A DNA stretch of 64,000 nt from Cristatella mucedo (taxonomy: Eukaryota; Bryozoa; Phylactolaemata; Cristatellidae): assembly GCA_009760855.2 (NCBI GenBank), contig WPIO01000150.1, positions 505,001 through 569,000 of the forward strand, written 5' to 3'. Positions 41,935 to 51,001 of this stretch are shown one piece after another (the first letter of the stretch is position 1; the number at the start of each line of letters is the position of its first letter). A program made the position numbers and the translations under genes. The notes beneath the pieces were generated by a model. It saw only the letters and a program-made list of their open reading frames with translations, did not search any database and was not told where the DNA came from.

Positions 41935-44900
41935 CCGATACACACACACATCCGCTGGACTTAAGCTGGCATTTGCATCCCCTTTTCGCACGGCCCTCGG
42001 ATCAGAGGTGCAGTCGAGGCAGAGCAGCGTGGGTAATAGTGAATGAGAGGGAGTCGTCCTTGTGACAACAGCTGCACCAGAGGAGATGCAGGGCGAGTAT
42101 CGATCGAAGGGTGGATGGGGTGGATGCAAGAGAGCTACCTGAGTGCCACGGCCTGAGTGCCTCCCTCGATCCTTCGCCATAGCGTCACTCTGTGACTCTT
42201 CGATGCATGCCTAAAGTGAGATCAAGTGATGCTGCCGGGGCGTTTTCCTTTTTTTTTTATATTTCTCTCTCACGCACGCAGGGTCCTGCCAAGATGTTTG
42301 CGTATCTCGTGTTCTCCGGCGTGCTGCTCACGCGTCTTCGGCGTCCCATCGGGAGGATGACGATGGAGGAGCAGAAGTTCGAGGGCGAGTTCAGGCACGT
42401 CAACTCGCGCCTCATAGCCAACAGGTAATCCGATGGCTTGCCTCCTATGTATCTACCATCGTCTGCGGTTTGATGAGCAACCAATGTGAACAGGCAGGCG
42501 GGGCATCTAGTGTGAGCGGCTGAAAGATTTCATCTGGGTCAATCAAAGACGGCAGAGCCATTTGAGGCAAAATTGCAAACAGCGAGAGAATGTCCTTCCT
42601 CCATAATGACCTGACATCACGTTACTATTGAGTCCTTCGTGTTGTATTCATAGTGGGTCCATTGCATTATAGCAATGACGAGAGTTAAAAATAGGATATC
42701 TATAACGAGAATGGGATAATTGGCTCGTTTGCATATGTAGCGGCAACATGCCCTCTCATAATTGAAATTAAATATCTAAATGCTAGAATCTCACTGGACT
42801 GTGGACTTTAGAGAGTTTTTTCAAAGAGTTGCCATCGTTATAGCAGCCTGTGTCATCCCCTTGTTGTCGCCTGAAGTGACGACCGACGCTTCCTCTTGGA
42901 CCAGCTGAGTTTGCCTACTGGAAAGCTACCAGGGTGAGCGTGATTGAGCATGTTCGTGCTGCGTCTGTCTATGGTAGGCGATGGACATATATATGCACAA
43001 TAGAATCTGCCCATGATTCTTCACGAGGGGCGGCTTTCTATGTGGGCTTTGCTCACCAGCTAGTTCAGCAGACGCCCGGGTTCACCTTTCAAAGCAAAGT
43101 TGATGTTTTCTTTGATTTTTCACGGCTGCCTGCTAGTTTCCATGTACAGCCTGTGCTTTTTTCTGGCCATTGTGGACTGGTGAGTTTCCTTACCAATGAA
43201 TCGGGAACACAAAGGAGCAAAGTTAGCAGAGTATAAGAGTACCTACCGCAGCCTCCAACGAGAAAAACAAGGAACCAAGGTAAAAGGAAGTGCCGCACTG
43301 AGCCGAAGCTCAAAAACATAAGCATGGCGTATGAAAAACTCTTAAACAGGAAGTGACTGAAGACGAAACCCTGGAGCGTCGTGCTGTCAAAGCTCAGCGA
43401 ACAACTCACTTGAAAAGAATAGAAAGAGACTGAATGTAAAAGTACCGAGGTAGCGGTATGGAGTACTTGCCCGACGGTAGGCCAGGCTCACCAGCTGGGC
43501 TGGACTTAACCACTAGGTCTGTGGAAACTCAGGCCTGCATTGTAAAGCTACACTAAAGGTTCCCGTGAATTTTCACGGGTATAAGCTAGTTGAGAATAGT
43601 TGACCGGTTGGTGCAACGGATGCAGCCACGATGACTGTCTTCTGCAGCATTGCTGTTGCCTTCATCTGGTCGTCCGCGGCGTGCACACTTTGTGCTGTCA
43701 CAAGCAACTGCACTCTGTCAGCCATCTTATTGCGATCCGTTTCAGCGAAGAAATAGCATTTTACAATGGCAACAAGCGTGAACAGCTGACTCTGCTCACC
43801 TGCTTCAATAAGCTCGTAAGTCAGCCTCGGCGGTTTGCTGGCATTGACGACCCAGGTCCAGCTCGGTGGAGGCAAGCGGGTGCCTTTCTTTAATGCCGTG
43901 CGCGCAGCAGGCACTCTTGCTTCCGAGCTTTGCTCCTATTGCCGTTCCTAGGTTCACCATCTCAGAGTGTGCCTTCAGTTCCGCTTTACCATGGGGCTGG
44001 TTGATAACATCGTTGCCAAATGTAAGTGCCAAACGGTCTCTGGCTCTCGTTGTGACTGTTTTTCGTGCAATTGCAGCATTAGCTTAAAGCACATCGTCGA
44101 TGCTGTCTGCCAGACATTGCATCGTCTGCTCGGCATTCCGTGTCACTGCCATTTGCGAGAGCGTTCAGTGCGGCCGAGACGACGGAGCTGTCCATTGTAG
44201 ACGTAGCCACGCTGGTGGGCTACTACGTCGTCAGCAGGCCATTCCTAGATTTGTCCTCGTCACGACTCACCAACAGCAGCCACAGCGAGCGGCTAGAGGT
44301 GAGCGTTAACGAAGTGGGCATCGGCGCATATGTTCGGCCGGTCACGTGCTGTATGGGCAGCTCATCTTATGTGGGCATCTCGTCTTGTGTGTGCCAAACT
44401 TGCTTAGCCTGTCTCGTGGACCGTGTATGCCCTACTGCATGCTGGTCCGACTGTGCTGTGCACTATGAAGTGTACATTGTCAGAGGAATTTTTTTCTTTT
44501 ACTTGATTACTTTGCCTTAACCCAGTAAAGAAGGATGCAGTTTAGAACTTACTGAGCAGTGAGGGTATTTGAAATGCTGGGAAGGAAATAAGTAGCAGCA
44601 TCCCGTTTCGTGCCGCTCTGCGCAGGAGTAGAAGGTTGTGCAGCAGCGCCAGGCATCTGAGTCACACCCCTCAGGCTGATGAAGAAGGAGGGTGGGCGAC
44701 TGCTGCACGATAGGCTGGCTGGTCGGTGGAGTTGGACTATGTTTTTGGGCTGATTCTCCGAAGCAGCCAATCACTTGCAATACTCCTGCCAGCCTGCTAC
44801 GTCGATCACAATCGCCCTCATCGTAACTCCATTACACCATTCTAAACCGTTGTAGGAGTACTACCAGAGTGGTAGGATGCTTGTCAAAATGGCTGAAGCT

Positions 44901-46506
44901 ATCGGCCGCATCGTGCTGGCTGGACGTGAATTGACTCGGCTAGCTGGGTATGTTAACCTTATTACGAGCAAGAACAGCTGTACGTTTGCCACCTTTTACT
45001 TGCCTGAGATGCGTTTACATTGTCTGTGATCATCAGCATGTGACCGCACGGATGGAATCACGACTTTGCTCTACTTTTCGTCACGGCTTGTTTGATGTGT
45101 TCGGCGGTATTTCTGTGAGCGATTGACGTTAAGAGCTGTGCTGCTTTTTGCCTTTGTGTGGTGCTGCCCACGTGAGTATCGGTCAACTTCTAGAAACGAG
45201 GTCAGACTTTCTGTTTGCTGCCAGGATGTCAACATAGTCGTACAGCTTGATAGGTTGCTGAAGCCCCGTACAGCAGACGGAGGCTGTGCTAGTGGAATCA
45301 CCGGGCTGTAGGCTAAAAGTGCTTGCACATGCTAGTTTTCTGGAACGATGGACGGCGAGAGCGTTTTTCTCTGGAATAGTGTTGCATGCAGAAACCATTT
45401 TTCCCAGAGAGGTGTTTGGTTTCGAGATGCAGTCTCCTGTTCCGAGCTCTTACGGAGGATCGTTCGTGCGTGTTCAGCTGGTGTGACCTGGGGGGGGGGC
45501 TATTAAAGTCGTGCGATTTTGTTTGTGAGTCAGTATTGTTTCAATCGCAGGTTTACGGCGCGGATCACGGAGCTCATACAAGTGCTTAACGACCTTAACC
45601 AGGGCAAGTATCAGAGAACCATGGTGTCCGACCAGGGTCGTCACTTGTCGGCTGCTGCAGGCGACGGCACCGAAGCTGGCAAGCAGTCGAGTGCTGCCCT
45701 GAAGCCCGGCAATGGGCGACTGGTGACGCAGGACCACGTGATCAGGTAAAACCTTTGTGCGTTACTGTAGCATCTCTGTAGCATCCGATCATGCTTGCTG
45801 GTGCATGCCTGTGTGCTTGCTTGCTTGCTTCAGGTTTGAGCAGGTGCCATTGGTCACTCCCAACGGGGACGTTTTGATTGAAGACTTGACATTTGAGGTC
45901 ACGTCAGGCGTCAACGTGCTTGTCTGTGGTCCCAATGGTTGTGGCAAGTCTTCTCTGTTCAGAATACTTGGTGAGGTGAGTGGGGGGTCGGCTCCATTGT
46001 TATGCTCGTGCCGGGGATTCGGCTTACCAGTCTTGCCGGTATCAATCTCCTCTAGTCTTTCATTGTATTCCTACTGGTTATTTTAACGTGTAGCCTGTCA
46101 GCTTTACTTACCACCGAGATTAACATGAAAAGCATACGTTTCAATGTTATTTAGCTTGTTTGCAATCTCCGTAAGCTCATACACATACATGCTCAGCAGT
46201 GAATAGCATTCGTTTTTGTGACAGTGTATTAACGAGATGCGTGCATTCTCTGTTTGCCGATGGCATTCACATCTTCGGGCTGCTTTTATGAATGTCTTTT
46301 ATTAATTTTAATAAATCGTAATACCCCGCTTGCATTCTGCTCTCCACTCCTCACTGCCTCTCGTCCTGTCAGCTCCATCACTGCTGTTGACATTTTTCTC
46401 ACCCCTCGGTTTGTCAGAGCTCCGTGTATTCCCTCGATGGGTGCATCGGATCCTCATGCCATCGCTTCTTCCCTTTTCCTAATTCACCTTTTCCTGCCTT
46501 CTCTCA

Positions 46507-46559
<53 letters not shown>

Positions 46560-49500
46560 TCGAGCCCTGAGGCATATGTGAAGCGCCTGAATAGAGATTA
46601 AGTTCTCTTGAGGCGCTATATAAATGAATTATATTTATATTTATTATAGTTTCCCCTAATAATAATAATAATAATAATAGCATTAATACATTTGTTATAG
46701 CGCCCTCAGAGAACTCAATCTCTTTATAAACACTTTACATTTGATGCACGATACAATGGTTAGTGGTAGCACGCTCAATTAACAGCAAGAATAACATGGT
46801 TAAGGGTGACATACACAAGGTCAGCATGCAAATATGGTTAGTGGCAGCATGCACAGTGTCAGCACACCTAAGCACATAGAGGTCGAATAACAGGGACACA
46901 CTAAATGCTGTGATAAATAGATGCATTTTTAGTTTCTTTTTTAATGTGGTCATGTGAATAGATGTAATGACGCAAATCAGAAGTGAGTTCCATGCTTTGG
47001 GAGCATGCGATCTAACTGCACGGTCTCCAAAGCATTTGAGGTTCGTGCGACGTTTAGGTAAACGATTTGATTCCGAAAAGTGTGGTAACATGCTTAGCCT
47101 GGTGGGGGAGTAGCCTGATACGTAGGCTGGAGCCAAAGAATGAAGGGACCTGACAGTGAGTGACAAACCCTTGAAGTCGTTGTATGGTCCTCTTCTCGGT
47201 TACTCTCTCCTCAACCATCTCTTGCTTCATTACACATCTTTTAATCTATCTCATTTCTTATTGAGCTGGTTGAAACCACGCTCGTAGTCGTGCTCCTACT
47301 TGTGCACTAGTGCAACTCTATCCACCGATACGGGCACGCCGCCACACGCCCACCGCCACACACGTGCACTCACCTGCACGCACACTTACGTCCATGTGTG
47401 CGTGCACCTTTGGCTAGTTTTAGCATGCATGAGCACATATTTAGCATTGTACACGATGACGTTGACCCTTTGCAGTAGCAGTTAAGAAACGAAGGCTGGG
47501 CTGTGCATGGAGCTTTTGTCTGCTCGATGAGTTTAGAAAGCATTCTCTTTGTTACTGGGAATTGCGTTCTCTTGCAGCTGTGGCCACTATTTGGAGGCAC
47601 GATGACTAAACCGGAAAAAGGGAAGCTGTTCTACGTTCCTCAGGTAGGCGCTGCCGAGCCATGCTGCGGCTCTCCACTGCACGTTTGCAGAGTCGCGCTC
47701 TGGCTAGTGCTCAGTGGTGGCGCAGTGACGGCACTTTGTGACCAGCGAAATTGTTTTTTTTTCATTTCTCTGCGTGTGGCATTACTTTGGAATCTCACGT
47801 GATCGTATTGTGAGATCTCCTTGGGATAATTGCGTTGATGCCCTTGGGCTGCAATGTCGAGTGTGTCTCGACTATCTTCAACTTAATATATCCTGTATCG
47901 CCCCCCCCCCTTACAAAGCTTGAAGCTCTTATTGTTGACTTAAAGCAAATCTGTTTTGGCAGCCTATTTATTTCGGCCTCGAACGTGGCACGACTGTGTG
48001 GGGCGATGGAGGCAGCTTTAACAAGAGGATGGGTTGAGCAGCGATGCTTTCGAATAAAACAATGCTACTGAAAAATAGTGCATTCTGGAGTGCCCTTCCT
48101 TCAGTAGCATTACTTGATGCTTATGGTATTTCGGGGGGGGGTGGTTTAGCACTGCATGAGGCCAGCCGATGCTGGCTAGTACTGCTGCCGTTCTCTCTCA
48201 GCAGCAATCAGCGCTGCCGCGCTATTCGCGTTGCAGACTAGGGAGGGTATGGGCAAAGTCGGCTCGTCATGTCACCGCGGCGCGCTTGCCTTTGTAGCGA
48301 CCCTACATGACCCTGGGGACGCTGCGCGACCAAGTCATCTACCCGCACTCGGTCGCCGACCAGAAGCGCCGCAACATCACTGATCGCGACCTTGAGGCGT
48401 ACCTGGAGCGCGTGCAGCTTTCGTACGTTCTGGAGCGCGAGGGCGGCTGGGACGCTGTGCAGGATTGGATCGACGTCCTCAGCGGCGGCGAGAAGCAGCG
48501 AATAGCGGTGAGCGCACATCTCCCCCCCCCCCCCAGCCTGCAGGTGGAGGCTGCTGCTGCTGCTGCCAACACTTTAACTCCGGCAGCCAAGGAGCGTGTC
48601 TGGTGTCAGCTGGGAGCTGGGACTGAACCGTCAAGCAGCATCACTAGGTGATGGGCGCTCGTGCTCAAACACAGCCCGTCACTATGTCGCGGCTGGGCGA
48701 TAACGACTCCCTAAGCACGTTTCGCCAATAACGTCGCAGGCTATGTTTCTTTCGGTAGGCATCTTCCGAGTGAGTACAAGCATTTAGTGATGGGGGTGTC
48801 GCCGTTTAGATTAATTAAAATGCTTCGTCAGTTGTACAGTTGGGAACTTCGGAGGGGACCGAAGGCCATGGCGGGACAGCTGCTGACGGGCAAAACTGGC
48901 AAACACCAATGAGATGCTTGCACTTTGCAAAGTACGCATGCACTCGTTCGCAAAAATCCTTGCAATAGGACCATAGCAGCTGTGGCGACTGCTCCGTCGG
49001 ATAATAAGAGAATTTTCTACGATGCCAGCCATAATGGGCCGTGAGAGCCCAAATGGGTAAGGTGCTCGCACTTACCCACCAGGTTCGTATGTTCGAGTCC
49101 TGCAGTGGACGATCCTATATTGCCAACTGCAAGGGGTGGTAAGAGCCGTTAATGTTCTTCTGCTGCCTATATAAATGAGGCCGTTTAATCGGCTAATACT
49201 CAAGTTTCGTGCAGCGTGGGAAAATCAATTATTAACAGCCCAAAAGTAATAATGCACGTAGTTTGTATGTAGGCATTTAATGTGCCTGCCACGACTCTGT
49301 ATGACCTTCCTTGTCAGTCGCATAGAGGCCACAAGCTTCTGAGCTGTCTCTTCAGCTGCTGCAGCCCATTGTGCAGAGCCTAAATCATATAGAACGGCTA
49401 CTGATGTAGGCTAAACGTCCATCCTCAGGCGGTACCTCTCCATGAGGTCGTATTATGCGGTCGGACCACTCGACCAGGCGGGCCACTGAATCAGCTCCAT

Positions 49501-51001
49501 AAATGGATTCGTCCAGAAGAGTAATTTTCTGGACTGGCGGCATGCTTAGGATCACGATCTTGCTGCCAAATTTAACAGCCACTAAGCAGAGTATTTGAGC
49601 TTTGAGATCCAACATGCTTGACCTGCAGCAACTTGAGTAAAGTGCTTTCTTGACGAATCCTGATTCAGTGGCCCACACAGTCACCTGGTTAGAACCTTTA
49701 TGACGTTTATGGGACGATATCTGTGTGTGGCTTAGGCGTCATGTGTTTGACTCTCATTAGTAGCCGACCTTTTCAATAAAGTGCAGGCTCTATTGCACGT
49801 GCAGAAGAGATAACTCATAAGCTTGTGGCCTCTGTGGATGGCCGATAAGGAGAAGTCATGAAGAATGTAGTGGGGCGACGTCATGCAAGTGTGGACATAC
49901 CAACGGCACATTTTTCTCATATGCTGCACACGACTTGGGTATGCCTGGAATCGTAGAAACTTGTATTACCCGAATTGAATTTCGGTGGCAGCAGCTTCAT
50001 CCATACTTCGAGAAGTTTTGCGACTGAGCGTACACTAGCAAAACGCGGTGCTGAATGCAACCAATTGAGAACACGGCATCTTCAGACCAAACTGGTTGTG
50101 CTTTTCTTGATGTCGGCATGCACTCTCGCTTAGTCCGCACTCAGTCTATACTTGCATGCCGAGCATAGCTGTATCTCGCACAGGTGGTAGACCTGGCTCC
50201 AGACTGGCTGTTTGGCTGGCTCTATGACTGACTGTGACGGCACTGATCCTTCTGCTTACCTCAGCCTTCCATCCGCTGCCGAGAAGAACTTTTCTCTTGC
50301 ATCGCTCTATAATCTGTCGACATCGCTGGCTATCTTGCGGCTGTCGGACGTCACCTGGTTTTTAAAGCCTGCTGAGGCAGCACTGCCTTCCTGGTGTGCA
50401 CAGGCTCATTGGCTTGGCGCGGCTCCATGTTGCAGATGGCGAGGCTGTTCTACCACAAGCCGCAGTTCGCCATCCTGGACGAGTGCACGAGCGCCGTGAG
50501 CGTCGACGTGGAGGGAGCCATGTATCGGTACTGCCGCGAGGCGGGCATCACTCTGTTCACCGTCTCGCACCGCAAGTCGCTGTGGCAGCACCACGAGGTG
50601 AGCGCCGCCGCCCTGCAACTGCAAAAGCGACCCACGAGGCTGCGTTTTCTCGAGCGGCTCTTACCGCCTCAGGCCAAACAGTTGTGCTGCAGTTGCCGCG
50701 CATTGACCTGTTGTCCATGCTTTGTACGGCATAAGTCAGTTGATGCACGAAATGTTAGCTGCAGAGTGTCTGTCTTTTGGCTTTGTGGGGGCGGGGCAAG
50801 GATGGGGGGGCACCACTTAGAATGTCTCCTATGGTAAACTACTGGCGTCGATTTCATTTTGTGTACTGGGCGGCCCTTGTCTTTGAATCACGGCAATAAT
50901 GCAGGTCGCATTGTTTTTTGCAGTACTATCTGATGATGGATGGAAGGGGAAAGTATGAGTTCAAGCGAATCGCTGCTGACACCCAGGAGTTTGGATCCTA
51001 A
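19831..51001 (+). CDS. abcd3: ABCD3/PMP70-like peroxisomal ABC half-transporter, copy B (complete)
   Basis: Nineteen exons: 19831-19940, 20470-20518, 21678-21724, 23973-24024, 27390-27548, 29254-29351, 33376-33499, 38138-38194, 42282-42424, 43746-43815, 43952-44021, 44201-44298, 44856-44947, 45551-45745, 45834-45975, 47578-47643, 48298-48507, 50436-50597, 50924-51001. The total is 2022 nt, 673 residues (human ABCD3 has 659). All borders are GT..AG and the phases agree. Residues 1-86 form the N-terminal targeting region (starts [16 protein letters not shown], like PMP70 MAAFSKYLTARN). About 87-390 is the membrane domain with the EAA-like [10 protein letters not shown] (280-289). The ATPase domain has Walker A 487-495, signature 585-592, Walker B 605-610 with Glu610 and switch His639. 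The family imports acyl-CoAs into peroxisomes as a dimer. The start is chosen by homology and the accgccATGG context. Confidence 0.95.
20470..20518 (+). CDS. abcd3: abcd3 copy B exon 2
   Basis: 49 nt between TTTCGTAG and GTAAGC. Encodes [16 protein letters not shown] in a region that is poorly conserved in the family. Accepted because its length and phases join exons 1 and 3 exactly. This is the least certain exon. Confidence 0.65.
21678..21724 (+). CDS. abcd3: abcd3 copy B exon 3
   Basis: 47 nt between TTATTAG and GTGAGC. Encodes [15 protein letters not shown], aligning with EGKKERAVVDKVFF of PMP70. Ends in phase 2. Confidence 0.85.
22428..22564. mobile_element. SPIN-like short hAT element with perfect 8-bp target duplication
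   Basis: 137 bp beginning cagtgattctcaaccttcct and ending ggttgagagccgctg, with the internal text gggtcgttcgacccccacag and ggggtcgcgaccca. Flanked on both sides by atctagac (22420-22427 and 22565-22572), the 8-bp duplication typical of hAT. The ends and interior resemble SPIN (Space Invaders) non-autonomous elements as I remember them. No coding capacity. Confidence 0.85.
22595..22665 (-). mobile_element. LINE-A 3' tail
   Basis: Short minus-strand tail: ATT repeat at the left, then the hairpin (gcgcctaggaagagatgagt and partner). About 70 bp only. Confidence 0.75.
22900..23020 (-). mobile_element. possible tRNA-derived SINE fragment
   Basis: Minus strand reads cctagtattgcacagtggtt as an A-box-like part and caaattcgagtctttctggc as a B-box-like part. 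It differs from family 1 and its borders are not clear. Confidence 0.4.
23470..23660 (+). mobile_element. LINE-A 3' end
   Basis: Shows the tttgtgattcgtcctgcttg region, then gtgcctagaaagagattcag with its hairpin partner and a degenerate AT-rich tail. Confidence 0.7.
23973..24024 (+). CDS. abcd3: abcd3 copy B exon 4
   Basis: 52 nt between TTTTGCAG and GTAAAT. Encodes [18 protein letters not shown], aligning with SRLIQILKIMVPRTFCKE of PMP70, just before TM1. Confidence 0.9.
24770..25480 (+). mobile_element. decayed Tc1/mariner-like transposase remnant
   Basis: Broken frames show PQNDSGTKS / [14 protein letters not shown]-like text (about 25080-25120) and [13 protein letters not shown] near 25275, resembling the DLNPIENLW and RINA..GGPT regions of Tc1-like transposases. 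Related text recurs at about 49390-50020. Frameshifts and stops throughout. Confidence 0.5.
25880..25970 (+). mobile_element. LINE-A 3' tail
   Basis: agtgccccgaaagagattag, the hairpin partner ctgagggtgc and an ATT repeat. Truncated to the last ~90 bp. Confidence 0.75.
26540..26756 (+). mobile_element. LINE-A 3' end
   Basis: Contains the 3' UTR text acttatgcgtgctgacactg, then gtgcctagaaagagattgag, the hairpin partner and ATT repeats. No coding part left. Confidence 0.82.
26990..27389. other. GC-rich end of copy B intron 4 with poly-G tract
   Basis: GC-rich stretch directly before exon 5, with an uninterrupted G run at about 27284-27302. A 217-codon frame runs through here into exon 5, but only the exon part resembles a protein. 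Confidence 0.6.
27390..27548 (+). CDS. abcd3: abcd3 copy B exon 5 (TM1-TM2 region)
   Basis: 159 nt in phase 0, acceptor TTTTTCCAG, donor GTAAGC. Encodes [20 protein letters not shown] then [20 protein letters not shown] and YAMPA, a strongly conserved ABCD3 segment. Confidence 0.95.
27895..27951. repeat. CT microsatellite
   Basis: Uninterrupted (CT)n of about 57 bp in copy B intron 5. Confidence 0.97.
28345..28495 (+). mobile_element. tRNA-derived SINE (family 1)
   Basis: Head with taaggcggtggctcggttcg (B-box ggttcgaatcc), body gctgcaagcagtggtgacag and ttcttctgccgctctac, end ttaaatcagctag. The most easily read + strand member. Confidence 0.7.
28498..28640 (-). mobile_element. LINE-A 3' end
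   Basis: ATT repeat at 28498-28515, then the hairpin and the tail text read on the minus strand. It abuts the SINE at 28345-28495. Confidence 0.8.
29254..29351 (+). CDS. abcd3: abcd3 copy B exon 6
   Basis: 98 nt between TTGCAG and GTGAGT. Encodes [20 protein letters not shown] then [12 protein letters not shown], the intracellular loop after TM2. Ends in phase 2. Confidence 0.95.
29709..29752. repeat. CCCT tetranucleotide microsatellite
   Basis: About eleven clean CCCT units, followed by a G run at 29759-29769, in copy B intron 6. Confidence 0.95.
30425..30515 (+). mobile_element. LINE-A 3' tail
   Basis: aagcgcctagaaataggttg with hairpin partner and a short ATT tail. Confidence 0.78.
30520..32160. 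other. copy B intron 6, unrecognised part
   Basis: About 1.6 kb with no recognised gene. A 129-codon frame on the minus strand (31177-31566) resembles nothing known to me. A possible tRNA-like remnant lies near 31745-31870 (minus). Confidence 0.5.
32175..32355. mobile_element. second SPIN-like short hAT element
   Basis: 181 bp, from cagtggtactcaaccttcct to ggttgagaactggtg, with interior ttccgatggtcttaggcgac and gggtcgttcgacccccaaag. Flanks tctttggg (32167-32174) and tcttaggg (32356-32363) match at 7 of 8 positions, as a decayed target duplication. It appears to sit in a LINE-A tail. Confidence 0.85.
32995..33145 (-). mobile_element. LINE-A 3' end
   Basis: ATT repeat at 33001-33028, hairpin and tail read on the minus strand. 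An AATAG minirepeat (33102-33121) follows inside the tail. Confidence 0.8.
33376..33499 (+). CDS. abcd3: abcd3 copy B exon 7
   Basis: 124 nt between CTCCAG and GTGTGT. Encodes [20 protein letters not shown] then [11 protein letters not shown]. Same length and phase as the copy A exon at 101-224. Confidence 0.95.
34280..34470 (+). mobile_element. tRNA-SINE (family 2) next to a LINE-A tail fragment
   Basis: 34280-34325 is a minus-strand LINE-A tail piece. From about 34345 the + strand reads a family 2 SINE: gtggtcgccccaaccaaggt, a B-box-like gggctcgagccc and the 3' text gtgaagcgcctgaatagaga. Confidence 0.55.
34925..36115 (-). mobile_element. LINE-B with part of the reverse transcriptase
   Basis: Minus strand. 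A 169-codon frame (36109 down to 35600) carries the RT core: [34 protein letters not shown] (catalytic YADD), [12 protein letters not shown] and [13 protein letters not shown] second frame (35437-35225) has the post-RT region [13 protein letters not shown]. The element ends at 34925-34945 in an ACATT-repeat tail. It belongs to the CR1/L2 side of non-LTR elements by motif. It is 5'-truncated and frameshifted, so inactive. Confidence 0.85.
36120..38137. other. copy B intron 7, unrecognised part
   Basis: About 2 kb between LINE-B and exon 8. It has a C-rich run at 36660-36692 and a CCACCA-rich stretch at 37238-37272. No gene or known repeat recognised. Confidence 0.5.
38138..38194 (+). CDS. abcd3: abcd3 copy B exon 8
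   Basis: 57 nt in phase 0 between TTTGCAG and GTATGT. Encodes [19 protein letters not shown], close to PMP70 PFLDIVLYIFKLTSAIGAQ. Confidence 0.95.
38395..38630 (-). mobile_element. tRNA-SINE (family 1) split by a LINE-A tail
   Basis: Minus-strand SINE halves at 38395-38483 and 38556-38630, with a LINE-A 3' tail (about 38484-38555) between them. Uninterrupted relatives read ggcaataaag at the insertion point, so the insertion lies inside an A/T-rich step of the SINE. Confidence 0.7.
39090..39710 (+). mobile_element. degenerate LINE-A copy
   Basis: From ctccactgtcaagtctgcgt through broken forms of [25 protein letters not shown] and [14 protein letters not shown] to a decayed tail (aagtgccttgaaacagatgt). 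Frames are disrupted. Confidence 0.65.
40225..40410 (-). mobile_element. degenerate tRNA-SINE (family 1)
   Basis: Minus-strand body text (cttgtggtgggcaataaagg as seen on +) followed by a decayed head with aacccgtaacttgattcggg. Recognised by comparison with the copies at 4.5 and 57.1 kb. Confidence 0.5.
41055..41295 (+). mobile_element. tRNA-SINE (family 2) followed by a LINE-A tail
   Basis: SINE head tttggcccagtggttaaggt with A-box, B-box ggctcgaacccc, then its own hairpin tail (gtgcctgaagagagattagg, ttctcttgtggcgc) to about 41190. A LINE-A tail with aagcgcctagaaagagattg and ATT repeats follows at 41205-41292. Confidence 0.65.
41712..41940 (+). mobile_element. tRNA-SINE (family 2) ending in microsatellites
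   Basis: Starts gtttggcccagttgcttgcc, ends gtgaagcgactgaatagtga plus the hairpin partner, then (TA)n at 41825-41873 and (GATA)n at 41905-41933. Confidence 0.6.
42282..42424 (+). CDS. abcd3: abcd3 copy B exon 9
   Basis: 143 nt between CGCAG and GTAATC. Encodes [20 protein letters not shown] then [17 protein letters not shown] and NSRLIAN. Closer to human PMP70 than the copy A exon. Confidence 0.95.
42425..43745. other. copy B intron 9, nothing recognised
   Basis: 1.3-kb intron. A 100-codon frame at 42934-43236 resembles nothing known to me and lacks supporting splice context. No repeat family recognised. Confidence 0.5.
43746..43815 (+). CDS. abcd3: abcd3 copy B exon 10 (EAA-like motif)
   Basis: 70 nt between TTTCAG and GTAAGT. 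Encodes [20 protein letters not shown] then NKL, the coupling motif. Confidence 0.95.
43952..44021 (+). CDS. abcd3: abcd3 copy B exon 11
   Basis: 70 nt between CCTAG and GTAAGT. Encodes [20 protein letters not shown] then VAK. Separated from exon 10 by only 136 bp. Confidence 0.95.
44201..44298 (+). CDS. abcd3: abcd3 copy B exon 12
   Basis: 98 nt between TGTAG and GTGAGC. Encodes [20 protein letters not shown] then NSSHSERLE, a membrane helix and loop of PMP70 type. Confidence 0.95.
44856..44947 (+). CDS. abcd3: abcd3 copy B exon 13
   Basis: 92 nt between TGTAG and GTATGT. Encodes [20 protein letters not shown] then TRLAG, nearly matching human [20 protein letters not shown]. Confidence 0.95.
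45551..45745 (+). CDS. abcd3: abcd3 copy B exon 14 (linker)
   Basis: 195 nt between CGCAG and GTAAAA. Starts [20 protein letters not shown] and ends TQDHVIR. Variable linker between the membrane and ATPase domains. Confidence 0.95.
45834..45975 (+). CDS. abcd3: abcd3 copy B exon 15 (Walker A)
   Basis: 142 nt between TTCAG and GTGAGT. Encodes [20 protein letters not shown] and [17 protein letters not shown]. Walker A occupies residues 487-495. Confidence 0.96.
46510..46650 (+). mobile_element. CT microsatellite and truncated family 2 SINE tail
   Basis: (CT)n at about 46510-46555, then cgagccctgaggcatatgtg and gaagcgcctgaatagagatt with hairpin partner ttctcttgaggcgc. This is only the 3' end of a SINE. 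Confidence 0.6.
46660..47185 (-). mobile_element. LINE-A copy with 3' UTR and post-RT remnant
   Basis: ATT repeat at 46660-46680, hairpin, UTR, then a minus-strand frame with [20 protein letters not shown] and [20 protein letters not shown]. Lies in copy B intron 15, antisense to the gene. Confidence 0.82.
47578..47643 (+). CDS. abcd3: abcd3 copy B exon 16
   Basis: 66 nt in phase 0 between CTTGCAG and GTAGGC. Encodes [20 protein letters not shown] then PQ (Q-loop). Confidence 0.95.
48298..48507 (+). CDS. abcd3: abcd3 copy B exon 17 (ABC signature)
   Basis: 210 nt in phase 0 between TTGTAG and GTGAGC. Starts [18 protein letters not shown], ends [12 protein letters not shown]. Third positions are GC-rich compared with copy A. 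Confidence 0.96.
49035..49205 (+). mobile_element. tRNA-derived SINE (family 1)
   Basis: Head gcccaaatgggtaaggtgct, B-box-like gttcgagtcct, body ttgccaactgcaaggggtgg and ttcttctgctgcctatataa, end ttaatcggctaata. Confidence 0.68.
49390..50020. mobile_element. decayed dispersed repeat related to 24770-25480
   Basis: Shares diverged text with the Tc1-like remnant in intron 4, for example ttacccgaattgaatttcgg here against ttgcccgaaggaatttacag near 25386. Too worn to assign with certainty. Confidence 0.4.
50183..50613. repeat. near-identical segment shared with 12897-13327 (gene-conversion tract)
   Basis: Copy B side of the 431-bp tract, 429 positions equal. Its GC-rich codon use fits the other copy B exons, so copy B is the likelier donor (inference). 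Confidence 0.95.
50436..50597 (+). CDS. abcd3: abcd3 copy B exon 18 (Walker B/H-loop)
   Basis: 162 nt in phase 0 between TTGCAG and GTGAGC. Walker B FAILDE (605-610), D-loop SAVS, switch His639 in TVSHR. Identical to the copy A exon. Confidence 0.97.
50924..51001 (+). CDS. abcd3: abcd3 copy B exon 19, C-terminus
   Basis: 78 nt in phase 0, acceptor TTTGCAG, stop TAA at 50999. Encodes [20 protein letters not shown] then QEFGS, ending in the EFGS typical of ABCD3. Confidence 0.97.
   Translation, partial: YYLMMDGRGKYEFKRIAADTQEFGS

Noticed and set aside
42934-43236. 100-codon frame in copy B intron 9
   Set aside because: No protein family recognised, no acceptor or donor in matching phase with the ABCD3 exons.
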